From JABWBH01 sp964526695 (GTDB lineage: Bacteria > Planctomycetota > Phycisphaerae > UBA1845), in the NCBI GenBank assembly GCA_964526695.1, contig CAZGJA010000089.1, positions 1 to 64,000 of the forward strand: 64,000 bases of DNA. The letters are read 5' to 3'. The notes under the pieces are model-generated. The model searched no databases. It was not told the DNA's origin and saw only the letters and a program-made list of their open reading frames with translations. Of the stretch, positions 52,541 through 62,572 are shown in pieces. Within the stretch, counting starts at the first letter, position 1. Every line of letters begins with the position of its first letter. The position numbers were made by a program, and so were the translations under genes.

Positions 52541-52736
52541 GGTCGGCTTCAGCCGACCGGCTCTTGCCACCCGCTTGAGCGGGTGGGGGCGGCGCTTCGC
52601 GCATCAGTCGAGCCGGCTTCAGCCGGACTTTCCCTCTGCACAGCGCAAGCCGGCTGAAGCCCGGCTGGCGGCGCGCCGGCGGCCTGTCCCCCACCGCCTC
52701 AAGGCGGTGGCACGAACCGCCCGGCTGAAGCCGGCC
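52541..52736 (+). repeat. Composite palindromic repeat (~196 bp), copy 2
   Basis: Same modules and order as 14488-14684: GGTCGGCTTCAGCCGACCGG, the TTGCCACCCGCTTGAGCGGG hairpin, GCCGGCTTCAGCCGG, AAGCCGGCTGAAGCCCGGCT, CCGCCTCAAGGCGG and CCGGCTGAAGCCGG. Loops and spacers have diverged more than the arms. Confidence 0.85.
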
Positions 52737-52845
52737 CGGGACGACTCAGCACGATGCAAGTGCAAGCTTGGGATCGGCTGCGATCGGAGACACTCATCAA
52801 TGGGCGGAGGCAGAATCAGGTGAGACGTTCTGCGGTTCTACATAG
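52696..52845 (+). repeat. Dispersed ~150-bp repeat, copy 2
   Basis: Matches 137-285 at about 91 percent by hand count. Here it is fused to the composite array, showing that 137-285 is the tail of the same larger unit. Confidence 0.85.
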
Positions 52846-53072
52846 CCCCAAATCAGGCGTAAAGAAATGGCCTTTCCCCGCGTCGCGACCGCCGCGTCGG
52901 CGGTGCACAGCGAGAACGGAGCGACCGCGGGGTCGCGCCAGCGGCGGCACGCCGCCGCATGCGCCTCACCCCCCAGCCGCATCGCCTCCACCCCTCCCAC
53001 AACCCGGCCCACGCCCTCCCCACTACGCAATCGGCCGCCTCGACCATAAGACCCCGGACGCTACTGCCCTGA

Positions 53073-53154
53073 CGGTCGCGGCTCGGATCCGCACCGCTCC
53101 CTTACGGTCACGGCTCGGATAGGCGCCGCGCTCCCTCGCGGTCGCGGCCCGGCC
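53073..53154 (+). repeat. Three spaced copies of CGGTCGCGGCTCGG
   Basis: Copies at 53073-53088, 53105-53120 and 53139-53154, about 32-34 bases apart, each of the second and third preceded by a CGCTCCCT block. Confidence 0.75.
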
Positions 53155-53537
53155 AAGTGTTAGCATCAAGGCGGCACCACAATAGCCGTCGCCACAGGCG
53201 CGGTCCGGGGCGGCAGGTTCGAGCCGGCGGGTCGGTTCGCGGACGGATGCCCTCGGGTTTGCTCGCGGGTGGATGAGCGGAAGACCCCGCGGGCTTCCAT
53301 ACCCCTCTGAATCACCCGTTCCGCGCGCACCGTTGACAACGCAGCCGCCTCCATTGAAAACGTCTTTCCGCGGATCGCCGCGGACCTGTGCGGTGAATCC
53401 CGCGGTGAAGGCGGATGTACAAAACCGGGGATGTGGACGATGCATATTCAGGGGCGGCCTCGAGGGCGGGCGCGATGATCGCTTTCGCGGCCTGCCGCGC
53501 GTCCTGGAACGGAGCCTGATCGGAGGAAGAGCACGAC

Positions 53538-54773
53538 ATGAGCGCCAATCCCTACACCTTCCACACCCTCCCCAACGGGCTGCGCATCGTCATCGAGGTC
53601 ATGCCCGACGTGCCCAGCGCCGCCGCCGGGTTCCTCGCGCGAACCGGCGCACGCGACGAGACGCGCGAGGTGGCCGGCGTGTCGCACTTCCTCGAGCACA
53701 TGATGTTCAAGGGCACGCCCCACCGCACCTGGCACGAGATCAACAGCGCCTTCGACGCCATGGGCAGCACCTACAACGCCTTCACCAGCAACGACCGCAC
53801 GTTCTACTACGGCTGGGTTCCGCGCGACCGGCTGCGGGCGCAGCTCGAACTCCTTGCGGACATGATGCAATCGGCCATCCCGCCGCAGGAGTTCGACATG
53901 GAGAAAAACGTCATCCTCGAGGAAATCGCCCGATCGAAGGACAACCTCGTGTCCGTCGCGTTCGACTTCCTCATGGAAAAAGTGTTCGCGGGGCATCCGC
54001 TGGAGTGGCCCGTGCTCGGCTACGACGACACCGTCCGGAACCTGCAGCGCGATCAGATGGTCGCATATTTCAGGCGGCGCTATGCGCCGGACAACCTGAT
54101 CCTCATCGTCGCCGGCAACGTCGATCCGGCGCAGGTCATCGCCTGGGCGCAGGAGCTGTGCGGCGGCTGGCAGGCCGGGTGCGAGGGTCCGCCGCGCACG
54201 CCGCCGGGCCTCGGCGTGGGCAAGGGGCACCTGACGCTGACGCGGTTTCAGCAGCAGGTCGTGATGTGGTGCTTCCCCGCGCCGCCGGGCAGCGTGGACG
54301 CGTGCGAGACGGCCTCCGCGGCCTCGACGATCCTCGGCGGCGAGAACTCGCGGTTTTTCTGGAATATCGTGCAGAAGGGCATCTGCCCGCGGGCGGGCGC
54401 GTTTCACATGGACTTCTCCGACGTCGGCTCGATCATCCTCTGGGCCATGTGCGAGCCGAAGAACACGCGGGCCGCCTTCGACGCCATGCGCGCGGAGACG
54501 CAGAAGTTTCAGACGGGCGGCGTCACGCCTGAAGAGGTGGCGCGGGTGCGCAACAAGCGCCTGACCTCGCTCGCCGCGGAAGCCGAAGCGCCCTACGATC
54601 GCCTCAAGCAGATCATGGACGACGTCGATTACCGCGGACAACCCCGGACGGTCGAGCAGCGCCTCGCCGTGGTCAACGCCATCACGCCCGCCACGCTGGC
54701 GCAGTATTCGCAAACGTATCCCCTCGCGGGAGAGGGATTCCTCATCAGCGTCGGACCCGCCGAGTGGACATGA
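53538..54773 (+). CDS. M16 family zinc metallopeptidase (insulinase/processing-protease type)
   Basis: 411 aa from ATG 53538, with GGAGGAAGAG upstream. The inverted zinc motif HFLEH is at residues 50-54 in VSHFLEHMMFKGTPHRTWHE, and the third ligand is in MEKNVILEEIARSKDN about 75 residues later. LPNGLRIVIEVMPDV and the R/Y-type C-terminal half are typical of the ~45-kDa bacterial processing peptidases. The substrate may be peptides or presequences. No signal peptide. The stop overlaps the next gene's start (ATGA), so the two are translationally coupled. Confidence 0.95.
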   Translation: MSANPYTFHTLPNGLRIVIEVMPDVPSAAAGFLARTGARDETREVAGVSHFLEHMMFKGTPHRTWHEINSAFDAMGSTYNAFTSNDRTFYYGWVPRDRLRAQLELLADMMQSAIPPQEFDMEKNVILEEIARSKDNLVSVAFDFLMEKVFAGHPLEWPVLGYDDTVRNLQRDQMVAYFRRRYAPDNLILIVAGNVDPAQVIAWAQELCGGWQAGCEGPPRTPPGLGVGKGHLTLTRFQQQVVMWCFPAPPGSVDACETASAASTILGGENSRFFWNIVQKGICPRAGAFHMDFSDVGSIILWAMCEPKNTRAAFDAMRAETQKFQTGGVTPEEVARVRNKRLTSLAAEAEAPYDRLKQIMDDVDYRGQPRTVEQRLAVVNAITPATLAQYSQTYPLAGEGFLISVGPAEWT

Positions 54774-55693
54774 GCCGCAGCCCGAGCATCATTCAGACGC
54801 GCACGGCGGTCTCGCCGAAAGTGACGGTCATCTACTCGTCAAGGGCCGTCCCCGCGCCGCTGGCCGCCCGCAAGCCCGGCGCGGTGATCCTCAGCTTGCT
54901 GATCGGCCTGCTGCATCTCCTCGTCGCGTCGGGCGTCTTCTACGCCGTCTGGTGGCCGATCGACAAGTGGATGGCTGTCACCATCATGATGAAGGTGCCG
55001 CTGCCGATCGATGCGATCGCGAAGATGGCTGACAATTCCAAGGGGGAACGAGGCTCGGGGCTTGCTTGGCTGCTACTAAGCGCTGAACTCGAGGCCCACC
55101 CTGCCGCCGACAATCCTGATGCAGGCGACGGCAATGTGGCGCCGGACTCCGCCGCGCGGTTGCGCTATCCGATGCCATACCGGGGGGAGATTGCCGGGCG
55201 CACCATGTACTATTGGCAAGCTCTGATGGCCTCAGTCGTCGGTCTCTGGTCTATGGCTGCCGGAGTACGGTTCGGCGGGACCGGAGGGCGCGGGATGCGG
55301 CGAGCCTGCGCATGGGGAGCTGTGATTGCGACGATCGTTCTCGGATCCTGGGCGGCGTTTACGTGGCAGCGATACGGTTGGCATTTTCCTATCTCCGCCG
55401 GGCAGACCGGGTTGGCGGGCGTGGGGGTTCTGTTCTTCCTCCTCGGCGCCGCGATGGGCTTCCGCGGTCGTGGCGTCGAATACGCGGCCTCGATCTGGCT
55501 CATCCTCTCTGCGGCGGCGAGCGTGATGGCGCTCACCCTTGCGGACCGCTGCGACGCGCTGGAACCGGCGCAGGCCGCGACCGCTTTCAAGCTCCTCGTC
55601 TTCGCCGTTCAATCCGCTTACGGCTGGCTCATCCTGACTGCACTGGTTCTTCGGGCGCGAGCAGGCCGACCCGCGTTCGTGCCTGCGCGGTGA
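54770..55693 (+). CDS. Polytopic membrane protein, hypothetical
   Basis: 307 aa from ATG 54770 (ATGA overlap with the M16 stop). About six membrane segments: VILSLLIGLLHLLVASGVFY, ALMASVVGLWSMAAGV, AVIATIVLGSWAAFTW, LAGVGVLFFLLGAAMGF, SIWLILSAAASVMALTL and LLVFAVQSAYGWLILTALVL. An extracytoplasmic loop lies between the first and second. No known domain. Coupling to an M16 peptidase suggests a shared process, possibly membrane anchoring or substrate delivery, which is only an inference. Confidence 0.7.
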   Translation: MSRSPSIIQTRTAVSPKVTVIYSSRAVPAPLAARKPGAVILSLLIGLLHLLVASGVFYAVWWPIDKWMAVTIMMKVPLPIDAIAKMADNSKGERGSGLAWLLLSAELEAHPAADNPDAGDGNVAPDSAARLRYPMPYRGEIAGRTMYYWQALMASVVGLWSMAAGVRFGGTGGRGMRRACAWGAVIATIVLGSWAAFTWQRYGWHFPISAGQTGLAGVGVLFFLLGAAMGFRGRGVEYAASIWLILSAAASVMALTLADRCDALEPAQAATAFKLLVFAVQSAYGWLILTALVLRARAGRPAFVPAR

Positions 55694-56158
55694 ACCGGCG
55701 CGACTCACCCGCGGCAACCGCAGCTCCGCCCCTCCCGCCAACGGCTGACCTCGGCAGCGGGATGCGGAGGCGGCAAGGTGGCACGGATCCGCGTCAGCGG
55801 ACCCGCGAGCCGACGCGCAAGCTTCGTCAGCGGCCGTCCGAACATGGGAATCGGGGCAAGGCGCTGCAGGAGTGGTGCGCGGCACGCGTACCCCGCCCCT
55901 TCCGAGGCGCGTCAGCAGAGCGGCTCCCCTGAGGATGCCGACGACGACGTGAGCGGCTGGGGACCGGAACCCGCTTCGTCATGGGCGCGGCATGAATGAG
56001 AGCGCTGCCTGACGGGCGCGGCTTCGACCGAAGGCACGGTCCGAGAACATCATTGAAATCCGCCCCCGGGGTGCATACCGTTCTCTGGGGCAACGCTCGC
56101 GCGCCGATAAACCGATGATCCCGACGTTGCGAGGTCGTCCCGTGGTGGAGAATTCGAC
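55694..56158. other. 465-bp intergenic region upstream of prkA
   Basis: No gene supported. It should contain the promoter of the prkA-uma2-yeaH operon; no clear sigma-70 pair is visible. No copies of the repeat families found. Confidence 0.5.
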
Positions 56159-58219
<2,061 letters not shown>

Positions 58220-58221
58220 CG

Positions 58222-58857
58222 ATGGTGGTCAAGACGCTGCATTCCGCCGACGCTACGGACGACCCGTTCCTCTCGGTCAGGTACGGCGCGACGGTCGCGG
58301 ACTGGGAGGAAACTGCCGGCCCTCGACGTTTCGTGGAGCTGATCGACGGGAGGTTGATTATGCACTCACCCGCCGGGCTGGACCATCAAATCAAGTTCGG
58401 ATTCCTGCATCACTTGCTGTATTCCTTCGTTGAGTCGCGCGACATGGGGCTGGTGCTCAGCGGACCATTCACCATGGATCTCGGGCTTGAACGGAAGTTC
58501 GAACCGGATTTGATCTTCGTCAGCCGACGCACCATGGAGAATCTGACCGAGGATCGGCTTCTTGGCCCCGCCGACCTCGCCATCGAGATCGCGTCCGCCA
58601 GCACCCGGTGGTACGACCGCGGCGAGAAGCGCGAGTGTTACCGCGTCGGGCGGGTGGCGGAGTACATCATGATCGATGCTTTCTGCGAACTCGTGACGCT
58701 CGACCGACCCGCAGGGCGGGAATGCCTCAGCGTCAAGGAAGGCTGGGTCGAGTCGGAGGCGTGCAAGGGCTTCGCCTTTCGCGCTGAGTGGCTGTGGAAG
58801 GATCCTCTCCCCGCGGTGGCCGCATGTCTGGCGGAGCTGGCTCAACGCGGAGGCTAG
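58222..58857 (+). CDS. Uma2 family (PD-(D/E)XK-like) putative endonuclease
   Basis: 211 aa from ATG 58222, only 2 bases after the prkA stop. The fold is recognisable from FVELIDGRLIMHSPAGLDHQ, then KFEPDLIFVSR (catalytic-type Asp), LAIEIASASTRWYDRGEKRE (Glu and Lys) and YRVGRVAEYIMIDAF. Uma2 proteins are abundant in cyanobacteria and planctomycetes, belong to the restriction-endonuclease fold, and have unknown function. Being placed inside the stress module is unusual. Its composition is somewhat less GC-rich than prkA, consistent with later insertion. Confidence 0.88.
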   Translation: MVVKTLHSADATDDPFLSVRYGATVADWEETAGPRRFVELIDGRLIMHSPAGLDHQIKFGFLHHLLYSFVESRDMGLVLSGPFTMDLGLERKFEPDLIFVSRRTMENLTEDRLLGPADLAIEIASASTRWYDRGEKRECYRVGRVAEYIMIDAFCELVTLDRPAGRECLSVKEGWVESEACKGFAFRAEWLWKDPLPAVAACLAELAQRGG

Positions 58858-58866
58858 GCGCGGGCG

Positions 58867-59967
58867 ATGCTCCTGCAAATCGACAAAGACCATGGTCGCT
58901 TTCGACAGATCGTGCGGGGGAAGATCCGCAAGGATCTGCGCAAGTTCCTCACGCGCGGCGAGCTGCTCGGGCGCGAAGGCCGGCGCGTCGTCAGCATTCC
59001 CGTCCCCGGCATTGACACGCCGCACTTCCGCTATGGCGACAACAACGACTCCGGCGTAGGTTCCGGAGACGGCAAGAGCGGTGACAAGGTCGGTCAGGAC
59101 GGCGAAGGCATCGGCCCGGGCGGGACTCAAGAAGGCCAGCACCTGCTCGAAGTGGACATCAGTCTCGATGAGCTGGCGGACATTCTCGGAGAGGAACTGA
59201 AGCTGCCGCGCATCGAGCCGAAGGGCCGGCACAACATCACCAGCGAAAAGGACCGCTACAGCTCGATCCGCCAGTCCGGTCCCGAGTCGCTGCGCCATTT
59301 CAAACGCACGTTTCGACGGGCGCTGCGCCGCCAGATCATGAGCGGCGTGTATGACCCGGATCACCCGCGCATCATCTTCGAGCGCGGCGACAAGGTGTAT
59401 CGAAGCTGGAAGACGGTCAAGAAACCGCAGTCGAACGCCGTCATTTTCTACATGATGGACGTTTCCGGCTCGATGGGCGCGGAACAGAAGGAACTGGTGC
59501 GGCTCAAGGCGTTCTGGATCGACGCCTGGCTGCGGCGCAATTATGAGGGCATCGAGAGCCGATACATTGTCCACGACGTGCGCGCGGCCGAGGTGGATCG
59601 GGAGACGTTTTACCACCTGCGCGAGGACGGGGGCACGCGGATCAGCAGCGCCTACCGGCTGGCGCGGGAGGTCATCGAGCGCGAGTATCCCGGCGCCGAG
59701 TGGAACGTGTATCTCTTCCACTTCTCCGACGGCGACAACAGCAGCGAATCCGACAGCCGCGAGTGCTGCAAGCTGCTGAAGGAATATCTGCTGCCGCTGG
59801 TTAATGAGTTCGGCTATTGCCAGGTGGCCAGCGCCTACGGCAGCGGCAATTTCATCAACGTCGTCCACGAGCAGTTCGCCCGAGACCCCAAAGTCGTCAC
59901 GGCGCGGGTGAACTCGAAGGACGACATCTACGACGGGCTGAAGGCATTCTTCGCGCAAGGAAGGTAG
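58867..59967 (+). CDS. yeaH: YeaH/YhbH family protein with a VWA-like domain (DUF444)
   Basis: 366 aa from ATG 58867. The N-terminal part (IDKDHGRFRQIVRGKIRKDL) and the Gly-rich stretch GVGSGDGKSGDKVGQDGEG at about 58-80 are as in YeaH/YhbH. A von Willebrand A-type core follows, with the MIDAS-like motif FYMMDVSGSMGAEQKE near residue 195 and the conserved end YGSGNFINVVHEQF. It works with PrkA and SpoVR in the stress/sporulation-type module. Same operon as prkA through uma2. Confidence 0.93.
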   Translation: MLLQIDKDHGRFRQIVRGKIRKDLRKFLTRGELLGREGRRVVSIPVPGIDTPHFRYGDNNDSGVGSGDGKSGDKVGQDGEGIGPGGTQEGQHLLEVDISLDELADILGEELKLPRIEPKGRHNITSEKDRYSSIRQSGPESLRHFKRTFRRALRRQIMSGVYDPDHPRIIFERGDKVYRSWKTVKKPQSNAVIFYMMDVSGSMGAEQKELVRLKAFWIDAWLRRNYEGIESRYIVHDVRAAEVDRETFYHLREDGGTRISSAYRLAREVIEREYPGAEWNVYLFHFSDGDNSSESDSRECCKLLKEYLLPLVNEFGYCQVASAYGSGNFINVVHEQFARDPKVVTARVNSKDDIYDGLKAFFAQGR

Positions 59968-59973
59968 GGTGGA

Positions 59974-60043
59974 AATGGTGAATGGCGAATGGCGAATGGT
60001 GAATGGTGAATGTTGAATGCCGAATGCCGAATGCTGAATGGCG
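59974..60043 (+). repeat. Heptameric tandem repeat AATGNNG, ten units
   Basis: Ten consecutive 7-base units of the form AATGGTG, AATGGCG, AATGTTG, AATGCCG or AATGCTG between yeaH and spoVR, ending in AATCC. About 80 bases later a shorter echo, AATAGCCAATAGCC, appears. It resembles the short tandemly repeated heptamers of cyanobacteria. Confidence 0.9.
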
Positions 60044-60158
60044 AATCCAAGTCGGAAGCACAAGAGAGAGGAACAAGACCCCGTGGCGAAAACAGCGTAG
60101 AGCGGGCTATGCCCGGCCTATGGCTAATAGCCAATAGCCTGCAGCCAGCAGCTTTCTC

Positions 60159-61697
60159 ATGATCCGAACCCTTCCCAAAGAAATCGCCGAGCAGGCCGAG
60201 ATCATCGCCGGGCACGCCCGCCGCGAGGGACTGGATTTCTATCCGGTCATTTATGAGATGCTCACGGCCGAGCAGATGAGCCAGGTCGCGGCCTACGGCG
60301 GCTTCCCGCAGCGCTACCCGCACTGGCGTTACGGCATGGAGTACGAGAAGCTCCGCAAGCAGCAGCGCTACGGGCTGTCCAAGATTTACGAGATGGTGAT
60401 CAACACCGACCCGTGTTACGCCTACCTGCTCGAGGACAACACCTTCACCGACCACAAGACCGTGATCGCGCATGTCTTCGGCCACTGCGACTTTTTCAAG
60501 AACAACATCTGGTTCAGCAAGACGAACCGCAAGATGATGGATGAGATGGCCAACCACGCCACCCGAATGCGGCGCTACATCGACCGCTTCGGCGTGGACA
60601 AGGTTGAGCAGTTCGTCGACGTCTGCCTCGCGCTCGACAATCTCATCGATCCGCACTCGGCCTTCATGCGCCGCCAGCCCGTGCGTCCGTCCAAGCCCGT
60701 CAATGAGGTCAAGGAGCAGGACGTCATGCGCTTCCCGGCGAAGCGCTACATGGAAACGTGGATCAACCCCCGCGAGCAGATGGCCGCGGAACGCAAGAAA
60801 GCGAAGGAAGATGCGGAGGTCCAGGAGGGGCGCTTCCCCGCTTCGCCGGTCCGCGACGTCATGCTCTTCCTGCTGGAGAACGCGCCGCTGCCGGACTGGC
60901 AGGCCGACGTCCTGGCGATGATCCGGGAGGAGGCGTATTACTTCGCGCCGCAGGGGCAGACGAAGATCATGAACGAGGGCTGGGCCAGCTACTGGCACTC
61001 GACGCTGATGACGCGTTACATCCTCCGCGACGATGAGGTTGTCACCTATTGCGATCACCATTCCGGGACGCTGGCGACCTCGCCCGGGCGGCTGAACCCC
61101 TACAAGATGGGCATTGAGCTGTTCCGCGATATTGAGCACCGCTGGAACACGGGGCGCTATGGGAAAGAGTATGACGAGTGCGACGACATGGCCCGGCGCC
61201 GCGCGTGGGGAAAGGACCGCGCGCCCAAGGAACGCATTGTGGGCAAAGCCTCGCCGGGGCGCGAGAAGATCTTCGAGGTCCGCCACGTTCACAATGACCT
61301 GACATTCATCGACGAGTTTCTCACGCCGGAATTTGTCGAGGACCAGAAGCTCTATCAATACCGCCAGGATCCGGCCACCGGGCGCATGGTGGTGGTCAAC
61401 CGCGATTTCAACAAGATCAAGCAGCAGATGCTGTTCATGCTGACCAACCACATGCAGCCGTACATCTACGTGGCCGACGGCAACCACGCCAACCGCGGCG
61501 AGCTGCTGCTGGCGCACAAGCACAACGGCGTGGACCTGGACATCAAGTACGCGGCGGAGACGCTCAAGCAGGTTCACGTCATCTGGAAGCGCCCCGTGCA
61601 CATTCAGGCGCGCATCGACGACGCCATGATGCTCTTCACCTTCGACGGCCAGCAAAGCAGCCAGCAGCGGCTGGACGAGGCGGTGTACGAAATCTGA
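60159..61697 (+). CDS. SpoVR family protein
   Basis: 512 aa, near E. coli YcgB (510). Family blocks are LDFYPVIYEMLTAEQMSQVA, YPHWRYGMEYEKL, HVFGHCDFFKNNIWF and the signature MNEGWASYWHS, then RYGKEYDE and FIDEFLTPEFVEDQKLY. The biochemical role is unknown. In Bacillus it is needed for spore cortex formation, and in enterobacteria it belongs to the RpoS stress regulon with YeaG and YeaH. It is separated from yeaH by 191 bases containing the heptameric array, so it may have its own promoter. Confidence 0.95.
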   Translation: MIRTLPKEIAEQAEIIAGHARREGLDFYPVIYEMLTAEQMSQVAAYGGFPQRYPHWRYGMEYEKLRKQQRYGLSKIYEMVINTDPCYAYLLEDNTFTDHKTVIAHVFGHCDFFKNNIWFSKTNRKMMDEMANHATRMRRYIDRFGVDKVEQFVDVCLALDNLIDPHSAFMRRQPVRPSKPVNEVKEQDVMRFPAKRYMETWINPREQMAAERKKAKEDAEVQEGRFPASPVRDVMLFLLENAPLPDWQADVLAMIREEAYYFAPQGQTKIMNEGWASYWHSTLMTRYILRDDEVVTYCDHHSGTLATSPGRLNPYKMGIELFRDIEHRWNTGRYGKEYDECDDMARRRAWGKDRAPKERIVGKASPGREKIFEVRHVHNDLTFIDEFLTPEFVEDQKLYQYRQDPATGRMVVVNRDFNKIKQQMLFMLTNHMQPYIYVADGNHANRGELLLAHKHNGVDLDIKYAAETLKQVHVIWKRPVHIQARIDDAMMLFTFDGQQSSQQRLDEAVYEI

Positions 61698-61728
61698 ACG
61701 ACAGATCCGAACGGCAGCGGACGGGCGC

Positions 61729-61944
61729 TCAGGCGGAAGGCGAACCCACGGCGGCGCCGCCGAGGATTTCCGCGATCGTCGAGAATCCATCGCGCACGGC
61801 CATGCAGGCCCGGAGGATGTGGAGATCGCTCATCATGGGATCGCCCGGGAACTCGGCGCGAACCTGCTCGACAAGTCGATCCAGGTCCGTCGAGTTGATC
61901 CCCGCCTCCCTGGCGATTGTTGGATAATCAAAAACCGGCATCAT
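61729..61944 (-). CDS. Small protein downstream of the PIN gene, putative antitoxin-like partner
   Basis: 71 aa; ATG at 61944 or 61941, starting 9 bases beyond the last codon of the PIN frame and behind AGGTGAAG. The sequence is helical with a YPTIAREAGINSTDLDRLVE start and a DLHILRACMAVRDGFSTIAE end, and is acidic overall. No known domain. Small genes directly attached to PIN genes are usually antitoxins, but here the order is toxin first, so this is only an inference. Confidence 0.65.
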   Translation of the reverse strand: MMPVFDYPTIAREAGINSTDLDRLVEQVRAEFPGDPMMSDLHILRACMAVRDGFSTIAEILGGAAVGSPSA

Positions 61945-61953
61945 GGCTTCACC

Positions 61954-62406
61954 TCATAATTCCGGGGGAGCCACGATTTCGATCTCGGGCAACCCGAGTG
62001 ATGTGTTGATCTGATCAATATGCGATCGGCGCCGCCGGTTCACAAGGTGTCGGAAGTTTCAGGACAACAAAATGTCGAAACGCGACAGCACCGCAATGCT
62101 CACGTGAAGCGCGTCGTTGATGTCGGACGGAGCAAAGACTCCGGCGCGGACGTAATGGACGCCAAGTTCTTTCGCCTCGACGGACAGCGGCTCCACCTTG
62201 AACTCTCCTATAAGCTGTAGAAGCCGCTGGCGAAGGATCGGATCGCTCGTTTGCGACAGCTCCTCCCGGGCAAGCTCGGAGGTTCCCACATCGAATAGCC
62301 CAAGCCTGCGCCATACTTCCCGCGTCTGGGTCTGACGCTCCGGGAGGCGTGAATCCTCATATGCGCTGAAGACGGATGTATCCAAGTACACGCGAAGCTT
62401 GATCAT
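61954..62406 (-). pseudogene. PIN-domain (VapC-like) gene interrupted by an in-frame TGA
   Basis: From ATG 62406 the frame reads MIKLRVYLDTSVFSAYEDS and continues for 115 residues to a TGA at 62059-62061. The same frame then continues for 34 more codons, NFRHLVNRRRRSHIDQIN and so on, to LPEIEIVAPPEL and a TGA at 61954-61956. In this PIN subfamily the motif is normally (L/V)SWNFRHLVN, so the stop replaces the conserved Trp (TGG to TGA). PIN acidic residues are visible in YLDTS, REEL and INDALH. It is a recently inactivated RNase toxin, a sequencing error, or TGA read-through. Confidence 0.78.
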
Positions 62407-62572
62407 ACGTTACAGGCAATCCCGCAAGCTCGCCCCTTGGCGGACCCGCATATCGTCCTGCGGCGCTCGCTCCGCGCCGGTTCCTTCAAGCCCCATACAC
62501 GTCAGGATCGTCCGTTCTCACTCGCAACGTCGCCCCGTCGAGCCAGGTCAGGTCGGCCTGGCGTAACGGACG

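Larger units (their letters stand above)
52437..53537. other. 1.1-kb gene-free region rich in composite repeats
   Basis: Bases 52541-52736 are the second copy of the composite palindrome array, running directly into the second copy of the 149-bp repeat (52696-52845). Bases 53073-53154 hold three copies of a CGGTCGCGGCTCGG element. Frames in the rest (about 52860-53060 and 53160-53530) have extreme composition and no family features. The M16 gene's promoter must lie at the right end. Confidence 0.7.
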
